Part shown: positions 58,851 to 64,000 of the stretch, in pieces
Layout: each line of letters opens with the position of its first letter
Numbering within the stretch: position 1 is the first letter of the stretch
Origin: an uncultured bacterium
Lineage (GTDB): Bacteria; Bacillota; Clostridia; Oscillospirales; Oscillospiraceae
Direction of reading: 5' to 3'
Length of the DNA: 64,000 nt
NCBI GenBank assembly: GCA_947383145.1
Contig: CANDCH010000004.1
Coordinates: 62,001 to 126,000 of the forward strand
The notes under the pieces: generated by a model
The model's database searches: none
Told to the model about the DNA's origin: nothing
The model's input: the letters and a program-made list of their open reading frames with translations, nothing else
Position numbers and translations under genes: made by a program

Positions 58851-59630
58851 TCAGCCGGAATCCGGCCGGAAGCGGGCCTTGCCGTCCGCCACCGTCAGAT
58901 CCAGCAGCCCCCCCTGCCCTTCCAGGATTTTTCCCTCCTCCAGCCCGAAGGACAGGGAGCTCAGCGCCAGACGGATGCAGTAGTCGTAATCCCCGCCCCG
59001 GGGCAGGCGCAGGCGGTAGATGCCGTACTCCAGGGTCATGGACGCGGCGGCGGTGCAGTCCAGCGCCGTGCACTGGGCCAGCATCCCATGCTCCTCCAGC
59101 ACCGCCAGCAGCTCCTTCACGTAGTCCAGGGTGAGCCGGTCCGCCTCCTCCGTCTGCACCATTCCCCCGGCATAGGGGCCCACCGCCGACAGCCCGGTGA
59201 TCCGAATGGCCTGAATGGTTCCGTTGTCCTTCTCCAGCAGCTTGCCCTGGGTGGAGATCAGCCAGCGGCCCTCGGCGGACTCCACCGACGCCGACGCCAC
59301 CCGCTCCGTCACCCGGATCACCAGCTGGTCTGGATACCGAATCTGAAAGGCCACATTCTCCACATAGGGCAGCTGGGTCAGAATCTGCGCCGACACCCGG
59401 CTCCGGGGCAGGAAAATGAGGTTGTCTCCCGTCTGCACGCCGGACGCCTCCAGCACCTCCTGGGCGGTGTAGCGCACATTGCCCGCCACCTCCACCGAGT
59501 TCACACGGAAAAACACCACGCAGGCCGCAACCACCGCCGCCGCAATCAGCACGACAGACAACGCCTTATAAAGCCCGCTGAACCGGCCCCGCCTGCGGCT
59601 GGGCCGGTTGTGCCTGCGCTGCCTTGCCAT
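58851..59630 (-). CDS. ftsQ: Cell-division protein FtsQ/DivIB
   Basis: 259-residue bitopic divisome protein. A basic cytoplasmic head (RQRRHNRPSRRRGR) and one TM helix near residues 20-45 precede the POTRA domain beginning VNSVEVAGNVRYTAQEVLEASGVQTGDNLIFL, and then the beta region ending around TLEYGIYRLRLPRGGD. Low sequence conservation is normal for the family; the position between murA and ftsZ supports the call. Start: GGAGGTGA precedes ATG 59630. Confidence 0.9.
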   Translation of the reverse strand: MARQRRHNRPSRRRGRFSGLYKALSVVLIAAAVVAACVVFFRVNSVEVAGNVRYTAQEVLEASGVQTGDNLIFLPRSRVSAQILTQLPYVENVAFQIRYPDQLVIRVTERVASASVESAEGRWLISTQGKLLEKDNGTIQAIRITGLSAVGPYAGGMVQTEEADRLTLDYVKELLAVLEEHGMLAQCTALDCTAAASMTLEYGIYRLRLPRGGDYDYCIRLALSSLSFGLEEGKILEGQGGLLDLTVADGKARFRPDSG

Positions 59631-59674
59631 GGTGTCACCTCCGCTCTGATCTGCCCGTGTTTTTCCGGCTGTCC

Positions 59675-60931
59675 TCACGCCTCCCGGCGCTCCACGTTGG
59701 CGCCCAGGGCCTGAAGCATCTCCTCCAGCCCCTCGTAGCCCCGGTCGATGTGGCTCAGGCCGGACAGAATGGTGGTTCCCTCCGCCCCCAGAGCCGCCGC
59801 CGCCAGCGCGCCGCCGCCCCGCAGGTCGGACGCCTCCACCCGCGCCCCCCGCAGCCGCTCCACCCCCCGGACCAGGGCCACCCGCCCCTCGGTGGTGACG
59901 TCCGCCCCCATCCGGATGAGCTCCGGCACATGGCGGTAGCGGCTGTCAAACATGGCCTCCACAAATAATGTACACCCCTGGGACGCCGCCAGCGCCGCCA
60001 TCACCGGGGCCTGTGCGTCGGTGGGAAAGCCGGGATAGGGCGCTGTGCGGATGGTGGGCACCGCCCGCAGCGGCACAGCCCGGTCACGCTCCAGCTCCAC
60101 ATACTCCAGCCTGCTCTCCACCCGGCACCCCGCCTGGTGGAGCACGGACAGGACGGTGGCCAAATGCCGCCAGTCCACTCCGCTCAGCCGCACCCGGCCC
60201 CCCGCCGCCGCCGCGGCGGACAGCAGGGTGGCGGCCACAATGCGGTCCCCCATGACGGTGAACTCCCCGCCGGACAGGGGCCTGCCCCCCTCCACGGTGA
60301 TGGTGGAGCTCCCCGCCCCCCGCACCCGCGCCCCCAGCAGGTTGAGGAAGCTCTGGAGGTCGCCGATCTCCGGCTCCCGGGCGGCGTTGGCAATGGTGGT
60401 GGGTCCGGACGCCCCAACGGCGCACAGCATGGCGTTTTCGGTGGCGCCCACGCTGGGCAGGGCCAGCTGGACCTCTCCCCCCCGGGGCCGCCCCTGGCAG
60501 TGGATGCCCCGCTCCTCGCTGACCCGGCACCCCATGGCCCGGATGGCGGACAGGTGCAGGTCGATGGGCCGGGGGCCCAGCTCACACCCGCCGGGATAGG
60601 TGAGATGGGCCTCCCCCGCCCGGGCCAGCAGCGGCCCCAGAAAGATGATGGACGAGCGCATGGCCCGCATCTGCTCCTCCGAGATGGAGCATCCCGCCGC
60701 CCCGGAGGGGTCCACGGCGACGGTGTGCCCCTCCTGCTCCGCCTTGCAGCCCAGGCGGCGGAGTATGCCCAGCGCGGCGCCGACGTCGGTGAGCCGGGGG
60801 CAGTTGTGGAGCACCACCGGCCCCCCCGCCAGCAGGCAGGCCGCTAAAATGGGCAGCACGCTGTTCTTGGCCCCGTGGACGGCCAGCTCTCCCTCCAGCG
60901 GCGTCCCGCCCCGCAGATACATCACACTCAT
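59675..60931 (-). CDS. murA: UDP-N-acetylglucosamine 1-carboxyvinyltransferase
   Basis: First committed step of peptidoglycan precursor synthesis. 418 residues of the EPSP-synthase fold. HGAKNSVLPILAACLLAGG is near the N-terminus, and the active-site loop has Cys116 in YPGGCELG, the residue attacked by fosfomycin. VGATENAMLCAVGASG and the late FPTDAQAPVMAALAASQG are also conserved. ATG 60931 is preceded by GGGGAGG. Sits between murG and ftsQ. Fosfomycin sensitivity would be expected from the intact Cys. Confidence 0.97.
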   Translation of the reverse strand: MSVMYLRGGTPLEGELAVHGAKNSVLPILAACLLAGGPVVLHNCPRLTDVGAALGILRRLGCKAEQEGHTVAVDPSGAAGCSISEEQMRAMRSSIIFLGPLLARAGEAHLTYPGGCELGPRPIDLHLSAIRAMGCRVSEERGIHCQGRPRGGEVQLALPSVGATENAMLCAVGASGPTTIANAAREPEIGDLQSFLNLLGARVRGAGSSTITVEGGRPLSGGEFTVMGDRIVAATLLSAAAAAGGRVRLSGVDWRHLATVLSVLHQAGCRVESRLEYVELERDRAVPLRAVPTIRTAPYPGFPTDAQAPVMAALAASQGCTLFVEAMFDSRYRHVPELIRMGADVTTEGRVALVRGVERLRGARVEASDLRGGGALAAAALGAEGTTILSGLSHIDRGYEGLEEMLQALGANVERREA

Positions 60932-60991
60932 GGCAAAGCCTCCCCATAGAAAGAAATCTCGATTCATTCTATGCGGAAGGGCTTTGGCCCG

Positions 60992-62104
60992 TTATTTCAT
61001 GAGCCGGATGAGGTTTTCATAGATATCCTGAGCGGCATGGGGCGACGCCAGTTCCTTCAGCGCCCGGCCCATCGCCGCCCGGCGGGCCCCGTCCGCCAGC
61101 AGCGCCATGGCGGACTCATACAGCCCGGCGCCGGTGCAGTCCTTCTCCTCGATCAGCTCCACCCCGCCCCGGTCCGCCAGCACCTTGGCGTTCTTGAACT
61201 GATGATTGGCCGCCACAAAGGGAGAGGGCACCAGAATCGCGGGCTTGCCCAGGGCGGTGAGCTCCCCGATGGTGGACGCCCCCGCCCGGCAGATCACCAG
61301 GTCCGCGGCCGCCATCACCACCGGCATATCGTCGATGTAGGGCCGCACCTCCCGGTTCGTCGCCGCAACGCCCCGCTTTTTCAACTCGGCGGTCATATCC
61401 TCGTAATCACGTCCGGCGGCGTGGACATAGTGGAACCTGCGGCCCTCGGCGGCCCAGCGCTCCACAAAGTCCACCGTGCGCTCGCTCATGTGCCCCGCCC
61501 CCTGGGAGCCCCAGAACGAGACCACCAGAGGCTGGCTGTCCGTCAGCCCCAGCTCCAGCCGGGCCCGTTCCCGGTCCAGGGCGAAAAACTCCCCCCGCAC
61601 CGGGGTCCCGGTGACGGCCACCCGCTTGGCGTCCCTGTAGTACTCCGCCGCCTCGGGGAAGCCCACCATCACCAGGTCCACCTTGTTGGCCAGCGCCCGG
61701 GTGGTGAGGCCCGGATAGGCGTTGGACTCGTGGATGGCGCAGGGGACGCGCCGCCGCGCCGCCGCGTGGACGGCGGGATAGGAGGCGTAGCCCCCGGTGC
61801 CCACCACCAGGTCCGGCTTGAACCTTTTAAGAATGGACGCCGCCTCCCGCTGCCCCGCGGGGAGCTTGAACGCGCTGCTCAGGTTGTGCTTGAGCACCTT
61901 GAAGCTCCAGGCGCGCTCAAAGGTGGACACCTTCACCGTCTCAATGGGATAGCCCGCCTGTCTGACCAGGCGCTGCTCCATCCCCCGCTCCGCCCCCACA
62001 AACAGGATCTCGCAGCCGGGATGATGGGCCTCAAACTGCTGGGCCACCGCCAGGGCCGGGTTGACGTGGCCCGCGGAGCCGCCGCAGGTAAAAATCACTC
62101 TCAT
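60992..62104 (-). CDS. murG: Lipid II synthase (MurG)
   Basis: Adds GlcNAc to lipid I on the inner membrane face. 370 residues: VIFTCGGSAGHVNPALAVA in the acceptor domain, GTGGYASYPAVHAA, IHESNAYPGLTTRALA, then the donor domain with GSQGAGHMSERTV and ICRAGASTIGELTALGKPAILVPSPF. Start: ATG 62104 lies after GAGGAT. The spacer of about 165 bases to ftsW holds only a GC-rich hairpin (GGGGCC...GGCCCC) and no gene. Confidence 0.97.
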   Translation of the reverse strand: MRVIFTCGGSAGHVNPALAVAQQFEAHHPGCEILFVGAERGMEQRLVRQAGYPIETVKVSTFERAWSFKVLKHNLSSAFKLPAGQREAASILKRFKPDLVVGTGGYASYPAVHAAARRRVPCAIHESNAYPGLTTRALANKVDLVMVGFPEAAEYYRDAKRVAVTGTPVRGEFFALDRERARLELGLTDSQPLVVSFWGSQGAGHMSERTVDFVERWAAEGRRFHYVHAAGRDYEDMTAELKKRGVAATNREVRPYIDDMPVVMAAADLVICRAGASTIGELTALGKPAILVPSPFVAANHQFKNAKVLADRGGVELIEEKDCTGAGLYESAMALLADGARRAAMGRALKELASPHAAQDIYENLIRLMK

Positions 62105-62269
62105 GCCATCCTCACATCCTCGAAGCAAAATCCGTCTGGCGGCCTTTCCGCCTTTGGGGAAAGCCGCGCCCGCTCCCTCGCTTCTCCTCTCCCCGAAAGG
62201 CCAGGGGCCGGCTTTGCGCGGGCCCCCGCTTGTCTCATAAGCTTCATTTTCCCGCCTCCGATTTTCCGC

Positions 62270-63499
62270 TTACTCCGCCTTGGGCGCGGCGATCTGCCTG
62301 GATACGCTGAGCACCATGCCCATCTCCGCCAGCTGGATGGCCAGGGCCGTGCCGCCGTAGCTGAAAAAGGGCAGGGAGATGCCGGTGGGGGGCAGGAAGC
62401 CCGTCACCACGCCGATGTTGAAAAAGGTCTGAAAGGCGGTCAGCGACGTGACGCCCACGATAAGCAGGGTGCCGAACCGGTCCCGGGCGTGGAGGGCCAG
62501 CCAGTATCCCCGGATGATGAGCAGGGCGAACAGCGCCATGACGACGCAGGCGCCCACCATGCCCATCTCCTCGCAGACGATGGCGAAGATGTAGTCGTTG
62601 TGCTCCTCCGGGAGAAACAGGTACTTCTGGCGGCTGTTTCCCAGCCCCGTCCCCAGAAGCCCGCCGGAGCCAATGGCGATTTTGGACTGGATGGGCTGGA
62701 AGCCGCCCCCCTTGGGGTCGCTGAAGGGGTCCCGCCAGATGGTGATGCGGGCGGTCATGTATTCCGTCTGGGTGATGATCCAAACCAGCACCCCGCTCAC
62801 CAGCGCCCCCCCCAGGGCGAACCAGCCCAGCGAAACTCCCGAGACGAACAGCACCGAGGCCGCCGCCACCACGATCAGGACCATGGCGGACATATGGTGC
62901 TGCATGGCGATGATCCCCAGCACCACCGCCAGCACAGCGCCGTAGGGAACCAGCTCCAGCAGGCCCACCCGGTCCAGCCGGGCGGCCATCCGGCCGGTGA
63001 GGGTGCGCTTGCTCCACCTTCTGTCCAGATTCACCTGACCTGTTCGTTTCGACAATCCCGCGGCAAAAAACAGGATGACGCCCACCTTGGCGATCTCCGA
63101 GGGCTGGAAGCGAATGGGACCAATCTTGACCCACCGCAGCGCGCCGCCGCCGGACCGTCCGAAGTAGGGGACGAACACCAGCAGCATCAGCACAATGGAC
63201 GCCCCCAGCACAAATACGGACATCCAACGGAAGTGCTGGTAGTCGATTTTGGAGATGATGAACATGGCGATCACGCCCAACACCGCAAATCCAAACTGCC
63301 GCTTGAAATAGTACAGCGGATCTCCTTTGGTGATGACATCCGGGTCCAGGTCGTACATGGCGGAGGCATAGGAGGCGGACAGCACCATGATAAGGCCCAC
63401 CGCGGTGAGCAGCATCACCAGGGCCAGGAACGGCAGGTCGATAGGTCCTCCGGCCAGCTGCTGCTCGATGGTCAGGTCCCGCTTGGCTTTTTTCCGCAT
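62270..63499 (-). CDS. ftsW: SEDS peptidoglycan polymerase FtsW
   Basis: Ten-helix membrane glycosyltransferase that works with a class B PBP at the septum. 409 residues. The hallmark regions are KIGPIRFQPSEIAKVGVILFFA (the conserved Pro-Ser-Glu turn), the DPFSDPKGGGFQPIQSKIAIGSGGLLGTGLGNSRQKYLFLPEEHNDYIFA loop, and the C-terminal FFNIGVVTGFLPPTGISLPFFSYGGTALA. Start: GGGGAG lies nine bases before ATG 63499 but directly abuts the ATG at 63508. FtsW versus SpoVE/RodA is decided by location next to mraY and murG. Confidence 0.95.
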   Translation of the reverse strand: MRKKAKRDLTIEQQLAGGPIDLPFLALVMLLTAVGLIMVLSASYASAMYDLDPDVITKGDPLYYFKRQFGFAVLGVIAMFIISKIDYQHFRWMSVFVLGASIVLMLLVFVPYFGRSGGGALRWVKIGPIRFQPSEIAKVGVILFFAAGLSKRTGQVNLDRRWSKRTLTGRMAARLDRVGLLELVPYGAVLAVVLGIIAMQHHMSAMVLIVVAAASVLFVSGVSLGWFALGGALVSGVLVWIITQTEYMTARITIWRDPFSDPKGGGFQPIQSKIAIGSGGLLGTGLGNSRQKYLFLPEEHNDYIFAIVCEEMGMVGACVVMALFALLIIRGYWLALHARDRFGTLLIVGVTSLTAFQTFFNIGVVTGFLPPTGISLPFFSYGGTALAIQLAEMGMVLSVSRQIAAPKAE

Positions 63500-63560
63500 G
63501 GCGCTCATCTCCCCTCAGTTGCAATTCCGCGTTTCCGCGCCGCTCACGGCGGCTCCGCGC

Positions 63561-64000
63561 TCATATGGCGTATCGGTACATGACTCCCACGAAGGCCAGC
63601 AGGCAGAAGGCCACCGTGATCCCCGTGAACGTGACCACAATGCGCACCTCGCTCCAGCCCCCCAGCTCCAGGTGGTGGTGCAGCGGGGCCATGCGGAAGA
63701 TCCGCTTGCCGTGGGTGAGCTTGAAATAGCCCACCTGGATGATGTCGCTCACAGTCTCGGCGATGTAGATCACCCCCACCGGCACCAGCACCAGGGGCGC
63801 GTCCAGGGCGAAGGCCATGCCGCACACCGCCCCTCCCAGAAAGAGGGAGCCGGTGTCCCCCATGAACACCTTGGCGGGGTGGAAGTTGTACACCAGGAAG
63901 CCAAGCAGGCCCCCCGCCAGCGCCCCGGCAAACACCCCCACCGCGCCGTAATCCCACCACTGGGACAGCGCGGCGAAGAACACCGACACCGCCAGCGTCA
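63561..64000 (-). CDS. mraY: Phospho-MurNAc-pentapeptide transferase (5' part outside window)
   Basis: Transfers phospho-MurNAc-pentapeptide to undecaprenyl phosphate, making lipid I. Only the C-terminal 146 or so residues are visible. They contain [19 protein letters not shown] (metal/substrate Asp) and the family block [14 protein letters not shown] near the end, and at least three TM helices. The coding frame continues beyond position 64000. The next gene downstream is ftsW with about 60 bases between, so murD, often placed here, is absent from this position. Confidence 0.96.
   Translation of the reverse strand, partial: TLAVSVFFAALSQWWDYGAVGVFAGALAGGLLGFLVYNFHPAKVFMGDTGSLFLGGAVCGMAFALDAPLVLVPVGVIYIAETVSDIIQVGYFKLTHGKRIFRMAPLHHHLELGGWSEVRIVVTFTGITVAFCLLAFVGVMYRYAI

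Noticed and set aside
62244-63524. Alternative minus-strand frame overlapping ftsW
   Set aside because: The adjacent frame encodes FtsW with all SEDS hallmarks; this one has no motifs.
60971-63583. 870-codon plus-strand open frame across murG and ftsW
   Set aside because: Spans two real minus-strand genes and their spacer; composition typical of GC-rich shadows.

Overview
The window is about 64 kb of GC-rich (roughly 60-65%), densely packed bacterial chromosome. Gene families and layout point to a Gram-positive member of the Clostridia, most likely an Oscillospiraceae (Flavonifractor/Lawsonibacter/Intestinimonas-like) gut anaerobe. The supporting features are strong AGGAGG ribosome sites, sigma-A promoters with 17-bp spacers, a DivIB/FtsQ-MurA-MurG-FtsW division cluster, a PotC-PotD fusion, a DtxR/MntR regulator, a CsaB pyruvyltransferase, and a purine operon with a PurO-type IMP cyclohydrolase plus a stand-alone AICAR transformylase. 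This placement is inferred from gene content and was not tested. I saw no rRNA, tRNA, transposase, prophage or CRISPR array.

Left part (1-23 kb): a truncated giant hybrid histidine kinase is coupled to a solute-binding lipoprotein. It is followed by an ATC-hydrolase-like protein, a GlgX-type debranching enzyme, a nitroreductase, a small P-loop protein, an atypical thioredoxin-reductase-like protein, L-asparaginase, a DtxR/MntR-type regulator, a leucyl aminopeptidase, an orphan OmpR-type response regulator, hom-lysC, a class A penicillin-binding protein with a cysteine tetrad inserted, a DUF1292 protein, a structured intergenic region that may be a noncoding RNA, and a membrane-anchored SurA/PrsA-like foldase.

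Middle (22.7-42.3 kb): TcdA and a PAP2 phosphatase overlap tail to tail. A glycosyltransferase-csaB-glycosyltransferase operon for cell-wall polymers comes next. Then a 9-kb purine operon runs in the order purE, Im-like gene, purC, 48-residue micropeptide, purF-like, DUF3795, purM, purN, IMP cyclohydrolase, membrane protein, AICAR transformylase, purD. Its leader carries a terminator and an open frame that ends on the purE start codon. Polyamine uptake genes potA-potB-potCD follow.

Right part (42.3-64 kb): a second hybrid kinase with two receiver domains lies divergent from a BlaI/BlaR1-like pair with a visible operator. A zinc-ribbon protein follows. A regulated ABC module is made of a LytTR regulator, a soluble GHKL kinase, an ABC half-transporter, a 41-codon overlapping frame and a second ABC half-transporter. 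Then come guaB, gluQ, an SPL-type radical SAM protein and the division/peptidoglycan cluster ftsZ-ftsQ-murA-murG-ftsW-mraY (minus strand, with mraY leaving the window).

Most of the window is housekeeping. The most unusual parts are the passengers and variants in the purine operon (colicin-immunity-like domain, GGxDGPTAI micropeptide, PurF without its catalytic cysteine, leader ORF/terminator), the overlapping small ORF between the two ABC genes, and the binding-protein/hybrid-kinase pair.
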